64,000 nt of DNA from Symbiodinium natans (GCA_905221605.1 CAJNDS010000435.1:107501-171500); one strand, 5' to 3'. Positions 22,591 to 34,814 are shown, counted from the first letter of the stretch. Notes: generated from the sequence alone by a model not told the origin. Program-made: numbers and translations.

Positions 22591-24287
22591 TCGGGAGATG
22601 CGACCGGCTCCGGTACCGCAAGGTCTTGGGTCAAGGCCCAGCGACTGGCTGGATAAGCTTCGAAGCAAACGGAGCGCCACTGATCACCCCGGTCAAGCAT
22701 GTTTCGTTTAAGGAAACATCTTGGCTGGAGAACACACGATACCAGGAGATTGCGCAAGTGCGCTTCGTTGTGGAAGCAGACTGCAGTGACGTTGGCGATG
22801 CTTTGGCCAAATCGCTTCAGGGCAGTCCGGGTGTCATTGGGCCGGATGCCTGCCCAGGCATTGGCAACCTGCACTGGAGAGACCCTTCGAAAAGACAGAC
22901 GGGGCTCCCTTTACCAATCCCGGTCTCTGAGCAGTGGCGGCAAGTAGTGTGTGCCAGTACGGAGTTTTCTGAAGAATCGGTGTGGGAGGGTGGTGTTGAC
23001 AACTCGACGGCATCCTTCTCTTTGGGGTTACGGCCACTTTTCCCCTCAGACGAACGCATTGAACGGCTTGAGGGCTGCCCGGGCTGCGCGGACTGTTCGT
23101 TTCGAGTGTGGGTTGTGAGCGATGCATCGAGACAGGGCCCACTTCGGGCCAGAGAAATGGTTCAGTCCACCATTACTTCGTCAGAGGAGCCTTGTGCAAA
23201 GCCGTCGCGACGATTTCATTTGCGAATCGACTGTGAACGAATTCTTGAAGCTACTGTGAAAGGACTGGGCTCAGAGATGGCTCGTGCATTGGAGAAGTAC
23301 TTCGAGCCTGGTTGTGTTTTGTGCACTTGTGAAGTTCGGCCGCGGGCAGACGGTCGGACGGAGTTGATTCGCGGACTCTTTGGTGGCAGCATACTCATGG
23401 AGTCTGTACCTGGCTCAAAGCCTGCAGGCAGGCCCGATTTTTCAGAGGCAATCCCCTTGCTGGCTAGCCAGATCCTTTTCATGCTGGATATGGAGACCCA
23501 AGTTTGGCTGTCAACTCATGGCTTCCATTTAGTGGAAATCTGGCGTGGAATACGGAGACCTTTTCAATGGGCAGTGTTCAGCGCAATGAACGCAGCTGCC
23601 TCTCAAATCTTTGCTCTAGGGAGTGCCACTGATACTCTGACGGAGCAAAAGCTTGGGCTTCATCTGCCTTTGCAAGCCATCGATGAACTGCGGGAAATTC
23701 TGCCAGATTGCAAGAACCCCGTTGGCACCAAGCAGGGCCAGTTCACGGAAGGTTCTGTGGACATCTTGAGTTTTGTGCAACTTGTGAACCGTGTTTGCAA
23801 GAGAGCGGACATGAGCTCCGACATCTTCCGGGAGTTTACGGATTTGGGCTCCGGCCGAGGCCATGCGCTTCTTGCGGCGCACGCGTTTTTCCCATTTCGC
23901 AAATGTCGCGGATATGAAATTGATGAAGAAGCCTTTGCTGCTGCGGAAGCGTCGGCTTGTCAGTATGTTCGTTCTGGATTGGCTCTGCGAGCTCAGTCCA
24001 CAGCACTTCCTCACAAGATGTTTCTTGAAGCAGACTTTGTCGACAAGCCAAACTGGACAGACTCTTCTGTCGTATTTGTGAATGGCGTGACTTGGCCCAG
24101 CAAGCTAATAGCTGACACAGCAAGGCTGGCACTTCGACTAAAGCCGGGTTCTGTGATACTTGTTGTAGCTCGGCGCTTCCCTGTTGACATGGAGATCCTG
24201 CAAGCGTTCGATGTACGTGGGGATGCATGTTTGCTGAGCTTCTCGCAGACTCGGCCTTGTCAGGTTTTTGTCTATCAGCGCAGATAA
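22591..24287 (+). CDS. DOT1-like class I SAM methyltransferase (5' end unresolved)
   Basis: An open frame continues from a probable acceptor AG at about 22589-22590 to the TAA at 24285-24287; there is no ATG near the 5' end, so at least one upstream exon is likely. The C-terminal ~170 residues are a class I SAM-methyltransferase fold: motif I FTDLGSGRGHALLAA (aspartate codon 23841), then an acidic loop GYEIDEEAF and the strand VVFVNGVTWP. The DLGSGxG plus VFVN pairing resembles the DOT1 family (histone H3-K79 methyltransferases). The N-terminal ~380 residues are not recognisable, except that RKVLGQGPATGWISF resembles a short motif I recall from other dinoflagellate proteins (not checked). DOT1's NF active-site pair is NG here, so histone methylation is not assured; a DOT1-fold enzyme with an unknown substrate is the safer call. 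Confidence 0.75.
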
Positions 24288-26915
24288 TCCAGATAGATGA
24301 TTTCGTTTCACTTACAGCAAATGAGCTCAAATGCCTGCAACCTCCTGTGGAGCATTCAGCACACCTTGAAGGTGAATTGGACGCCTCAGAAAGCTGCATC
24401 AGTGCTAGCGCGCCGGGTTGCAAGAGCGTACTCCGCTTGTGCGGTCCCCAGGCAGAGCATGCGGTCCCTGCTCCCGGTCGACTGGAGGCTCAGAAGTGCT
24501 TATCGCAGACAGTTTCCACCGTGCTGCCTTCTGCGTCGCGCCACTGCGCCACAGGACTGGATGCAAAGCCCTAGCACGTTGCTGGATGTGTGGTCCTGTG
24601 GGTGCTGAACTCGCTCAAAAAGCTGCGGCCAGTTCACAAGTCCCTGCTCGACAGCTTAGATTGCACAGATGACTGAGGTGCTTGCTGTTCATACTTCTTT
24701 CTGGTCGCCACCCCTTCAGCTGTGATCTTGGTGGGCGATTGTCTGCAACCCAGTCTGCGGCTTGCACGGTAGTGACGGCTACAACGTTAAGTGTTGTTTC
24801 CTCTCAACATTTCTAGGCAGTATCAACAACTTTCCCAGACCCCAGCACACATCAACGCATACCTTTGGAGAACGCACTCGAAGGCATCCTAGAAATTCCA
24901 ACATGGGCAAAGTTGCAATGCAACCGGGAGTATTAGATGTATTAGCTTTTCTCTGCCCTTTGAAGTACTTACTTTTAGGGGTTGCGTGCCCATAGCCCGA
25001 AAACTTCCCGTTATGACACAATGACAAATAAGAAAGTCCAAAGACAGCAACTTGCCAGAGCTCCCGCCCCCAAAGCGAAGCAAAGAAAGCTCTATCCTAA
25101 ACATACAGCCAGAAGTATGTTCTCAGGGTGCCCAGCGCTGTTCTGGGAGCCCGAAGCGGTGTGCCCCCAGAGCCTGACTGGCGGCTGCCTGGGTCTCAGC
25201 AGCGGGTCGGTGCAGGTTAGTGCTGTGAGTTCTCAGATCATCGAATGTGATGTTTCAGCAGCTGTCGGAGGTTGCCGTCTGCCTCCTCGACATCTCTCTG
25301 TGCGCAAATGCTGTCGTGGGACGTAAAGGCCGCAAGATGTCTTCTGCTCACATGACGACATGACGGATGCCCTATGCTCATAAGAGGCCCGCCCCTCTGC
25401 GGCCGAATGCCTACGGCATTCATGGCTTTCGGCAGAGGCCCGAGATTGCTTCCTGCTTTTGACCTTGCTCCGAAGAAACTGCGGCTTCTCAGGATTCCGA
25501 CAGTACTGCCCTGCCAATGGAGGTTGTGTCTCAGTAGAGTGTGTTGTCAGCCACCCCAAAACCAATCCCCTGAAGTGGTGCCTTGCAGGCCCTCGGCAAT
25601 CTGTTGAAGGCTCATCACAAATCCAAGCTGCAGGAGGTGGAAGTTGCGTGTTGCACTGCTGTTGCAGTTAGGGTCTGCAGCTCTCGCGAAGATCACAGCT
25701 GGTCTAGCGATTTCAGAGCAGATCGCCAGCCCCTTCTCGGCTGCTGGCTTCTCAGTGCTCACATACTTTGCCCATGGCAGCAGGCAGCACAGCATGGCTG
25801 CTTGCGAACGCAGTTAGGTTGGTGCCTCGTTGGCTGTGAAGCACACCTTCGCTGATTTGGCAGGCCACATCATCCCAACGAACGAATCGAACGTGAACCG
25901 AACATGAGTCGACATGATCCTCTGCTATGCAAAGTGCAGGTGATGCAGCGGCTGGAACAAGTTGCTCAAGCCAGGATGCTGTCGTGTTGGACCGGAGATT
26001 TGCCGAGTAACAAATTGTCTTCATCTTCAACCTGCGAGGAAGAGGCAGCAAGGGTTGCCACTGTCACAGCATCAGAAGCCAGTGATGCCCTGGCGAAGTT
26101 GGGGATGTCTGTTCGAGGCCTACATTAAAAGAAATGTCAGTCCCAACAATTGGCAGTCAACCAGTGTCCACCAGTCATTCCTCGCAATCTCAGGACAAGG
26201 GTATCGAGAAGGTCATCAAAGCCTTCTCTGATGATACAGGAACGTGTGACTTGGGCGCATGCGCGCGCTGCATGTTGTTTCGGATTGTTCGCGTGATTGA
26301 TGAGAGGCTCAGTCGACCACCATCTTCTCATCTCCCACTGCACCGAGTTGGCCGAGGCGAATGGAACGCATGGTGCTCACTCGGGTCTCCTGCCCTGGCC
26401 CAGATCTAGCCCTGAAAATACCCCCCCAAGAATGAGTATCCCTGAAGTGTCAAAACCCAAGAATCCCCCTGGAGTGGACACCCCCAAAAAATCCCACCGG
26501 AAGTCTTGCAGAATATCCTTGCAATGCCGAACCCAAGATGACCTTTTCACTGCCCATCCAATGGCTTAGTTGTTTGATGGGTACGTCCGAAGCGAAGAAC
26601 TGTAAATCTTGCAAATACTTGTAAGTTGCTGTATTAGATCCTTGTGCATCGTCGAATATTGAGTTCAGCTTTTTTCTCCCGATGTGAAAACCTGATTTCA
26701 TGTTTCATGGGTGAAGAAAATTGCAGTGATGAACAGAGAATAGATACAGAGCTGAACGGAGGATGGGGCATCAACGCAGCGTGTTGAACATGTGGGAGCA
26801 TGCGAGAACATCTGTTAGGATCTGCTGGATCACGCGCTCTGGCGCGTATTCACAGCGGCCTGGAGCTTACACAAGAGCACTCAATTGAGAATACTCAATC
26901 GAGAGTACTCTTCTG
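24288..26915. other. Spacer, no gene recognised
   Basis: The frames are short, on both strands and without domain signatures. A low-complexity CCCAAGAAT/CCCCC patch lies near 26.42-26.50 kb. No long repeat array is present. Confidence 0.5.
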
Positions 26916-26926
26916 TTTTTCAAGCA

Positions 26927-27866
26927 ATCTTGTGGCTTCTTGAGGCCGGCGAAGACCACAGGGGAGTTCTCGGTGCTGCAGAGCTGGAGAAGGCTTTAGC
27001 AGAAAGCGCTGGTGAAGGCACTGTCGCGTTTGCATGCTTTTTCCCGCTCTAGCCAGGAAGTAGCTTTGGAGTGGTCTTTCTGTCATGTTTCGAGGCGGCG
27101 GAGCTGACAGGGCAGGTGGTGGCGAACCAGACTCTCAGGGGATCCGATCTCAGTAGCTTGAAAGGATCAAGGTTTGCTGCAGGCCAAGAGCTTTGTGGAC
27201 AAGTGAGGCCCTTCGGCTCCGAGATGAAAGCCAGTGACATTGTGCGACAGGTGGCATGCGGCCGGCAACAGGTGCCAACGAGAAACGATCAGAAATGTGT
27301 GTCACTTGACTTTTCGCAAGGTCACTTTCGAGGAACTTCGAGCAGCTGTCATACAGCGCCAATCACAGGCCGGTTCCGAGTTAGAGCAAAGGCATCAATC
27401 GAATTGCCTTGCCCTCCTTCCCCGGCTGCGATGAGGCAGATTCGCGAATGGAGTGAGGAGGTGATGCGGAAACAGCTTGAAGCAGGTAACGCTTGGGCGA
27501 CTGCTTGCGTGCCATTGCCATCATAGATTTTCGAATTCATGGTGCACAGAGGCTGCTTTATAGTCTCTACTTGCAGCTCCCGTTGTCTGGGACATGTAGC
27601 GTTAAGCAACCACTTTCCAAAGAGCAGTGGGCTTATGTAAACTTAGACATGACCATATGCGCTTCTGCGCTTACACGGGCAAAGCCTTTGCGCATGCGAC
27701 TTTCCTATCTCAGGCTGTGGTCACTTGGCAGGAGAGTTCTGTCAGTTCTGTGATCTCATTCTGTGATTGGCAAGTCGATGGCAAGTCGTATGACATGAGG
27801 GTGATATCTGCCCATGCTGAGAGCCATGTTGTACCTGCGTGGCAAAAGGTTCTGCAACAAGCGTAG
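26927..27866 (+). CDS. Candidate multi-exon gene, possibly EF-hand-related
   Basis: Several short frames flanked by AG and GT/GC signals look protein-like: ~26927-27012 (GVLGAAELEKALAESAGE), ~27099-27130 (AAELTGQVVANQ), ~27224-27249 (MKASDIVRQ), ~27321-27400 (VTFEELRAAVIQRQSQAG), ~27437-27486 (QIREWSEEVMRKQLEAG) and a terminal frame to 27866 (VISAHAESHVVPAWQKVL, stop TAG). The first and fourth resemble EF-hand loop-plus-helix segments, but the calcium ligands are incomplete. Splice phases were not verified across all joins and no start is located. I do not assign a function. Confidence 0.3.
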
Positions 27867-28822
27867 CCTCACCTCAAGTGGCAAAATGAGAAGCTGCGCA
27901 GCATCTCTCTGCATTTTCTGCTCAAAGACCATTTAAACTGAGCTTACCGAGTTGCTGCGAAGTCCCCAGTCGCCTAGAGTCCGAGATGCCAGAGTTTGAT
28001 TGCTTTGTTTTAGTATCAGGCACCAGGCCGCACAGTTTATAGTAGTGGCAGCATAGCAGCGACAGCCTTTTGGGAACGGCATGCCCCCGAAAGCTGTGCT
28101 GTCCTCAGAGCATTGCAAGGTCGAAACTAGGCCAACCTGGCTGCCAACCGGGCTGCGAACCTTGCCCAGGTGGACAAAGCCAAGCAAAAGGAACGAGAAG
28201 CTTGTCAGCTTCACAACCCTTGACGCAGATCCCTTGCCTGCAAACTAGTTCAGCGAAAGCAGCTGTGAATTGCAACCTAAGGAAAAGATTGCGATTGACA
28301 AGACATTCGGATTGAAAAACAAAAACAAGAGCAAGGTCGTCCAGAAGTGCTTCGCCGGCAGTTTCTCACATTCGTGATGCTGCAAGCTGCATAACAGTAG
28401 TACACGTGCTCACGTGGCCAATGATCAAGGAAGGTTTTGTTGGAGTGACAGTTGATCTCCCCTAAGTTCACGATTTTCCTTGCTGCTAGCTTGTGTAGGT
28501 GTTGTGTTCCGTGCTTATTGCTGGATCCAAACGTCATAGTACTGGGGTTGTTGGACATGGACGCACGAAAACGTGGAAACCTCGGTGTATTGCATGATAT
28601 CACAACTGCCACCAGGCTTGCGCGTTCGCAAGTGCATGCGATGTTTTCGACACGCACGCGGTCCGATTTCCAACGTCCTTGCTTTTTGAGCGTGCTTTTG
28701 TTGTGAAAACACTGCGCGCAGGAGTATTTGATACACATGTCAAGTGCACCTTTCAAAGGTTTCCGTTTTGACAATTAACTGTTGCTGCAGGTCATCGGAC
28801 GTACATGTTAGTTCAGAGGCAC

Positions 28823-28985
28823 GGCCTCCGTGTTTTCGCAACAACAAGGAAGTCCCCCGGTGACGAGTTCGATGTCACGAGAAATGCACTGTTGACGGGA
28901 TTGTGTAAACTGACGTGGCCTTCGTGTCTTCGCAAGAACAAAGATCAGGGGCTTGTGATGAGTTCGATCTCACGGAAAAAGAACC
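28823..28985. repeat. 94-bp tandem duplication
   Basis: GGCCTCCGTGTTTTCGCAA at 28823 and GGCCTTCGTGTCTTCGCAA at 28917 start two copies that both continue through GACGAGTTCGATGTCACG / GATGAGTTCGATCTCACG. They are diverged by roughly a fifth. No coding frame is preserved. Confidence 0.7.
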
Positions 28986-30514
28986 ACTCTGGATGCAAAA
29001 AGGCTTAGTGTCCGCCAAAGCAAGCCCAAAGACGCATCCAACCCCTTGCCCCCCACCCCTCGGGGTCATAGTCTATGACCCAAAACGAGCAGCATAAGAT
29101 GTGTCGGTTGGGGCTTATCTACGAATCACGACGACGAAAATGGCAACCGGACTTGGCACGCAGAAGCAGCAGAAGGATCAACGACAATCTACACATCACG
29201 AGCACCAACAAGAACACCATTCAAAGCCAGACACATGCACCCACACACGCACACATACACACATTTACAAGTCATGAGCACAACAAATGTCCCAAAGAGC
29301 AGAACTGCGGCATCACACTCTACGAATCACGAGCAAAACGTCGAGCCTAGGGGGTTGTTTCAGCAACTTTGTTTAAGGAGCCTGTTTCAGGAACTAGGCC
29401 GAAGCTGTACCAGGAACTGTGGAGGCTTGTACGGTTCCTGTTTCATGTACCCTCTCGTCTTGTTACATCTAGGTCGGTTCCAGAAACATGGTTCCTATTA
29501 CGTGGCGCGCTGGTTCCTTTTACACCCGTTCTGTCTCTTCTCGACTCGTTCTTTGCGTCGGATTGTGGTCACCGATCTTGCAAACAGGATTGACTCAAGC
29601 AAGGTTGCACATCTGAGCGGTGCGGTGCCTTCTTTAGGGGTCTTGTGATATCTGCTTACCACTTGTGGTTGGAAAGTAAGGTACATCAAATCCATCGCAA
29701 ACAATGCTTCAGGCAGGCTGTTGCAGCATTCTCGCCAGAAGGATCGCTATGCCTTTTTGCTTGTGGAGGTGCTCCAAAGGGGGGTAAAGAGCAAGCAGAG
29801 CGAGATGCCAAGGTCTTCTGTGTTCGCTCATTGCATGCCATTGCATGGAGTTGTTCTTGGCCGGCTGCACATGTAACAGTTGACGCAGGATGCCAAGCAG
29901 AAAGAGATGCAGAAAGCCGCGTTGATGAGACTTGGCATGGAGCCACAAGTTGTGTGTAGACAGCTTGAGTCAAACACCTCGCGAGAGTCAGTACAAAGCC
30001 ACTGAACCTCTTGAAATGGTAGGGCCCGTTTACACATTACTTTGAATTTCAGACAGCTGCCAGGACATGCTTGGCAACCATTTCTCGACATGCCGACATG
30101 CAAAAGTCGGGAAAAAGAGTGCATCGTTCAGTGCTGCGCTGTGAGTGATGGCACCAAGTCTCAAGCGGCGGGCCGAGGAATTCCTTATTTAACCTCTCCA
30201 CCGACAAGAAGGGAAGAGCGTCCGACATTCGAGATTCTAGCGCAGTGATTGCCCAGCCACTTTGTTTGTAAAGGGGGTGTGCCAGTCAACAAGGTTCGAC
30301 CCTGTGGCCAAAAAGAAGGCCAAAGCTGCGGAGGAAGAGGCTGCAGAGAGTTCATTCATTTCATTCCTTGCATGGGCGACCCTGAATGATGGGTGATGGA
30401 GGATGATTTAACATTTCATGCGCCGGAGAGGTCTTTGATCAGTTTTCTTTTACGAGTGAGCCCATGTGTTTTTTGTTGTGCGAGCGGAAACGGATTGGCA
30501 GGTGTCCTCAGCCA

Positions 30515-31165
30515 AGTGTTCCAAGTGTCCAAGTGTCAAAGTGTCACAGTGCACCAAGTGTCCAAGTGCACCAACTGTCCCAAGCGTCTCAAGTGTTCCC
30601 AGTCTCCCAGGTGCTTCAAGTTTCCATCGCATTCTTGTGTTGGCAGTTGGCAGAGGCTGCCTCAAGCCTCAGCATCTTTTGATACTTGACTCTCCAAAGC
30701 TGGAGACTCATACCAAGTGCATGAGGGCCCAGAGCAAGTGTTCCAATGGACCAAGTGGCCCAGTTGTGCCGAGTGTCCAAGTCCTGACTTTTCGAAGTGT
30801 TCCAAGCATCACCCACGTGCCCCAAGTGCTCGAGGTGTCAAAGCGTACCAAGCGTCCAAGTGTCGCAGGTGTCCCAAGACTTTCAACTTTTGAAAGTTCC
30901 GAGTGTCAAAGTGTACCAAGTGTCCCAAGTGTAACAAATGTCCCGAGTGTCCCAAGTGTGTGTCACAAGTCCCGTTCGTACTGTCCCAAGTGTTACAGGT
31001 GTACCAAGCTCCCAACTCCCCCGAGTGTTCCCAGTGAAAGTGTACCAAGCGCCCCAAATGTACCAAATGTCCCAAGTCTCCCAAGTCCCCAATGTTCGAA
31101 GTGTCCCAAACGTCCCAAGTGTTCCTAGTATCCCAAGTGTCCCAAGTGTCCAAGTGGCCCAAGCG
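30515..31165. repeat. Large degenerate minisatellite, unit CCAAGTGTC (9-12 bp)
   Basis: About 650 bp of imperfect units CCAAGTGTC / CCCAAGTGT / TACCAAGCGT. Frames crossing it on the + strand read as Pro-Ser-Val repeats and on the minus strand as Leu-Gly-Thr-Trp repeats. The same AAGTG core occurs in the array at 1.4 kb. Confidence 0.85.
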
Positions 31166-31329
31166 TAACAAACACGTCAGGCATCTCAATTGTTCCAGCT
31201 TCCAACTTGCCAGGTGGCATTTAGAATATGGCAGTTCGCAATGACTGTGCTTGCGAGCTCAGTTCTTCGCATCGAGAACTAAGGGGCCTCCATGAGTTTA
31301 CCTTTTGTTTCCCGTCCACACCTGCAACG

Positions 31330-31850
31330 CTTCCGTTGGGACGGTGGTGCAGGCCATCGCGGCTGGAAAGAAGCTTTCGGATGAGATCAAGAAGGATGGA
31401 GCCGACGGCTGCAGCACGACATTAGTTTCGCTAATTCTTCATGTGAGGAAATTATCGAAGGCGTGGCCAACACAATTCGCTTGACGAATCCCAAGGCCCT
31501 TCAGGCTCATGCCACCCACCACAACAGATTGTATAATCATTCGAGGGCATCCGGATGTCTGAGATGGGCGGCCACGCCATCATCCAGGTGCGGTTCGATG
31601 GGTTTTGCGTTCATTTTGACTGCGCTTTGTTGTAAGCATGTTCGAGGCGTTGAAGAATAAGCATCAAGACACCTTCAAGACCATACAGCTCTTGCTCTTC
31701 ATTAAGGCACATCTGGCATGCGTGTTCATTGGTGAGGTCATCATCTCGCTCGGACATCATTCGAACACGTGAGGCACATGACAAAGTCTTCTGGGTTGAT
31801 GATCCCGAGAATGGCAACCCCATCATCCGATGTTTGGAGGCGCTTTTGCG
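31330..31850 (+). CDS. Candidate short exons of an unrecognised gene
   Basis: Protein-like frames between plausible splice signals: ~31328-31400 (GTVVQAIAAGKKLSDEIKK), ~31447-31515 (EIIEGVANTIRLTNPKAL), ~31548-31625 (IRMSEMGGHAIIQVRFDG), ~31652-31707 (ALKNKHQDTFKTIQLLLF) and ~31756-31842 (AHDKVFWVDDPENGNPII). They do not match the ZC3H15 family, whose C-terminal exons begin at 31902. They may be part of an unrelated gene or fortuitous. No start, stop or phase chain was established. Confidence 0.28.
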
Positions 31851-31901
31851 CAATACCTGGTGACACAACGTGCTCGTCATGGGACTTGTGTGACTTGCCA
31901 G

Positions 31902-32595
31902 GATGTTGAAGCTGAAGTGGCCCCTGATGAGCGTCCGCTGGAGGACGGGTTCTCGCGGCGCTGACAGAAAGATTCGCATGCCACAAAGAATATGTCGCAG
32001 GAAATTATTGAAGAACGTCGGGCTGCATTGCCTCCAGGGGGAACTCCAGTCACCCCGGAGACGTTCAAGGCTACCTGAATGGCTGCCATGTGTGTGGGAT
32101 CCGCGTTCATGTTTCAGCAAGGCCTGGAAAGAGAAAAGAGAGGCACTGTCCTTCTTCAACTTTCCCTGCATTCCTTCATCTCATGTCCGAGTTGCTACCC
32201 CAGTTCACTCAGAGCTAGGCAGAAAGGCTCGCAAAGGTGGAAGCAGAGCGTCAGGAAAATGCAAAGAAAGGCGGCGCCAAGGCAACTGAAATGAGTCATG
32301 ACTGCAGGCAATGCGTCTATCAATCTTCAAAATGCCTTGGTGTCAGGGCCTTGTTGGCATGAGCGGCCGGGATCTGTTCACGTACGATGCATCCCTCTTC
32401 AAAGACGAAGAGGGCGCCGTGTCCGCCGACGAGTACGATGAGCGGGAGGAGGCTCAACACGCCCAACATCGGTTCCACAATCGGATGCCCCCCCTCAAAT
32501 CAAACACTGCCGAGGATCCTGAGTATGACGACGATGACGACGGCAAGACGCATGGTGTGGTGTCCATCTTAGGCCTTCGAATGAAACAGCATTGA
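31902..32595 (+). CDS. ZC3H15/DFRP1-like (Tma46 family) protein, C-terminal exons
   Basis: Exons in phase: 31902-31943 (VAPDERPLE), 32001-32069 (EIIEERRAALPPGGTPVT), 32122-32142 (AWKEKRE, a 21-nt micro-exon), 32237-32281 (VEAERQENAKKGGAK) and 32347 onward (MSGRDLFTYDASLFKDEEG, then DEYDEREE). The last could splice from about 32451 to 32512 (DPEYDDDDDG) or read straight to the stop at 32593-32595. The order EIIEERRAALP...TFKAW...SGR(D/E)xF followed by an acidic tail matches the C-terminal half of ZC3H15/DFRP1, which stabilises the DRG1 GTPase and associates with ribosomes. Exon 31902-31943 is followed by GA and exons 32069, 32142 and 32281 by GC donors. The CCCH zinc fingers expected upstream were not found, so the 5' half is missing or unrecognised. 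Confidence 0.75.
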
Positions 32596-32755
32596 CAGCG
32601 CAAGTTGGACCGACGTTGAAAGATTCCATTTTGTCCATCTGAGGCCCAGGATCTGCAGGACGGTGACGGTGAGGACGTGACAGAGCACAAGCTGACACGT
32701 TCCAGTACACGCCAGAAGCCAGAAGATGTCAGTGAGAAGACACAGAGAACACGAA

Positions 32756-32802
32756 GACGCAGAGACACAGAGACACAGAGACACAGAGACAAACAGTCAG
32801 AC
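32756..32802. repeat. (AGACAC)n-type short tandem repeat
   Basis: About five copies of an AGACACAG-like octamer, repeating with a period of 9-10. It lies just downstream of the ZC3H15-like gene. Confidence 0.7.
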
Positions 32803-34814
32803 ATTCAGACAATCGGACTCTTTGAGCTGGTGCTTTGCCACATTTGGGAGCCCGTTCTTTTGGTATCTGATCTTTTCCTGGTCTGAGAAAAGCTCAACGG
32901 ATCCATCCGGCTCCAAAAGTCGGCTCCAAGGCGTTTCCGCGTGGCATCTAGCGAAGAAAGCAGGTGCGTCGACGTAGCGTCCTCTAGCACGACATTGATA
33001 GAGGGTGTCGATGTCGTGTCATTTTCTCACGGAAGTGTCCACGTGCCCGATCTTCCAAGTCGGGCGCAGCGTCAATCAAAAAACTAAGACCCTGGGGCTC
33101 AGTCCGAATGCTGTGACCGAGTCGGAAAAAGCCGGGGCTCAGTCCGAAGAAGGCCTCGCCCCAGTCGGGAAAACCAGCGGGTGCTTTCAGAAAGACAAAC
33201 GCCTCAATGGAAGAACGTGCTGGGCAGGGCGCTTTTGTGAATCTGCGTTTTCTTTCCGAGATCTCCTAGGAATCAATTTGAAAACGGAAGGATTCTGTCA
33301 AGCCGCAGAAGAAAAGAAGTTTTCCCAATGGAATGAAGCCCCTTCCCTCTGGGGTTGCGGGTTGCCATTCCTGTCTCAAGCGTGAGGCCTGAAACCAGAC
33401 CTGTTTTGAAGATCAGATTTGGGCTTAGCTTCCAATTTTTGGGGGTTGCATGCTTTCGGCTAGGGTCTCGGGATGTCTCGGATGTCACACTGTCGGGGTG
33501 TCTGCCTTCGAGCTTTGGCTGGTCATGGCTTTGCCTTGGCGCTCTCTGTTGCTCTCAGCTCTGTGTGCGTGTGCGCTGTTGTATAGCACCTGAGCCGCGA
33601 CCATGGCCTCTACACGGCTTCTCCGATCCTAGACGTGTGCGATTGACCGTGATTGACCAGATGACTATTGTGTTCTTGCGATCCCGTTGCGGTGCGCTCG
33701 AAGGTTTCGAGCTTGTTGCGGTTTCCTACTGAGCCTCTTCGTTTTCCATGTGCACACGTTTTCCCACTGGAGTCTTGCTTTTCTGATTGGTTGTTGCTTG
33801 TCTTCGAGCATGAAGTTGGGACGAACCTTTGTTAGGTCATGGCGCATGTCTGCGGCTATTTTGAGTCTTCTGCATTTTCCGACTCGGCCTTCGCGGTTTC
33901 CGAATCAGCCCAGTGCGTTGTCGGATTGCGCCGGAAGCGTTTTCTGACTCGGCCCTTCCGTTTTCTGATTGCAGCTTTGCGTTTTACTGCCCGCGTTTTT
34001 CCGATTCAGCCCTCATGCCTTCCCAGTCTGCTTTGTTTGGGATGCGGCTGGCCACTGAGGTGGACCTCTTGTACGAGTAGCAGTAGTTCCGGATTTTGTT
34101 GATGTGGCAGTGGTTCTGAGGCAGCCCGCGGCTTGTCGTGGTAAGGATTGAAAGATATCCTGGAACATCATGTTTTCATATTTCCTCTGAGTCGGCCAGT
34201 TGCAGCTGTTGTCATCGTCAACTCCTCCTGCTCGAGCATGCACAGGATGACGAAGCCGAGCCGGATACTGGCGCTAGAGGGAGCAGCGAAGATGTTCAGG
34301 AGTTTGGAAGCTTGCCCATGCAGTTGTAACGTTATCACATTCACGTGTGAGGAGGTAGCGGGTGCCATCAATGAGAAGCTGTTCCTTGAGGACAACTTCG
34401 CATTTGCATTCGTTAAGTGTTTTGAAGTTTGCTATGCCAAACTTTTCATCTGAAGCCTCCATACAAAGAGACGTCTTCCGGACACGCCAAGAAACATGCC
34501 TGTCAAATGCACTAAAGTCACTAAAGCCACACGAATAGAATGCCGAAGCGAGATCCAAATCCAGCGTGTGCCTGGTCACCAGAGCCATCTTCACGCAAGG
34601 CCCGTGGAAGCGTTTACGGCAGCTGCCCAAAATTCCCGCCCTGGGGGTGGCTCGAACTACATGCTCCAGCTGCGTGTTGTGCGTGCCAAGACCCTGGATC
34701 CAAGGGCCATTAAGATAATGTTCCCATGTGGAATGTGCCACAGTAACGGCAACCAAAAGGGCGGCGGTAAGTCATTGCAACAAACAATGTGCCGGCAACG
34801 ATGCCTGAACGCAG
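32803..34814. other. Spacer with degenerate repeats; weak upstream frames
   Basis: It includes repeats of GGGGCTCAGTCCGAA at 33.1-33.2 kb and of TTCCGATTCGGCC-like units at 33.87-34.02 kb. Possible exons upstream of the acidic-tail exon (for example FTCEEVAGAINEKLFLEDN near 34.34-34.41 kb) are too weak to call. Confidence 0.4.
33870..34020. repeat. Degenerate ~25-bp minisatellite (TTTCCGACTCGGCC)
   Basis: Units reading TTTTCCGACTCGGCCTTCG, TTTCCGAATCAGCCCAGTG, TTTTCTGACTCGGCCCTTC and TTTTTCCGATTCAGCCCTC follow one another with drift. Confidence 0.6.

Larger units (their letters stand above)
27867..31325. other. Repeat-bearing spacer, no gene recognised
   Basis: It contains a 94-bp tandem duplication at 28.8-29.0 kb and a large AAGTGTCC minisatellite at 30.5-31.2 kb. 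A frame near 30292-30345 (AKKKAKAAEEEAAES) is Lys/Ala/Glu-rich and might be an N-terminal exon of the ZC3H15-like gene downstream, but nothing connects them. Confidence 0.45.

Noticed and set aside
24290-24430. Coding continuation past the DOT1-like stop at 24287
   Set aside because: The stop follows a complete final strand of the fold (VFVYQRR) and no donor precedes it; the following frames lack motifs.
30466-31128. 220-codon frame rich in Pro-Ser-Val
   Set aside because: Created by the CCAAGTGTC minisatellite; the overlapping minus-strand frame is equally open.
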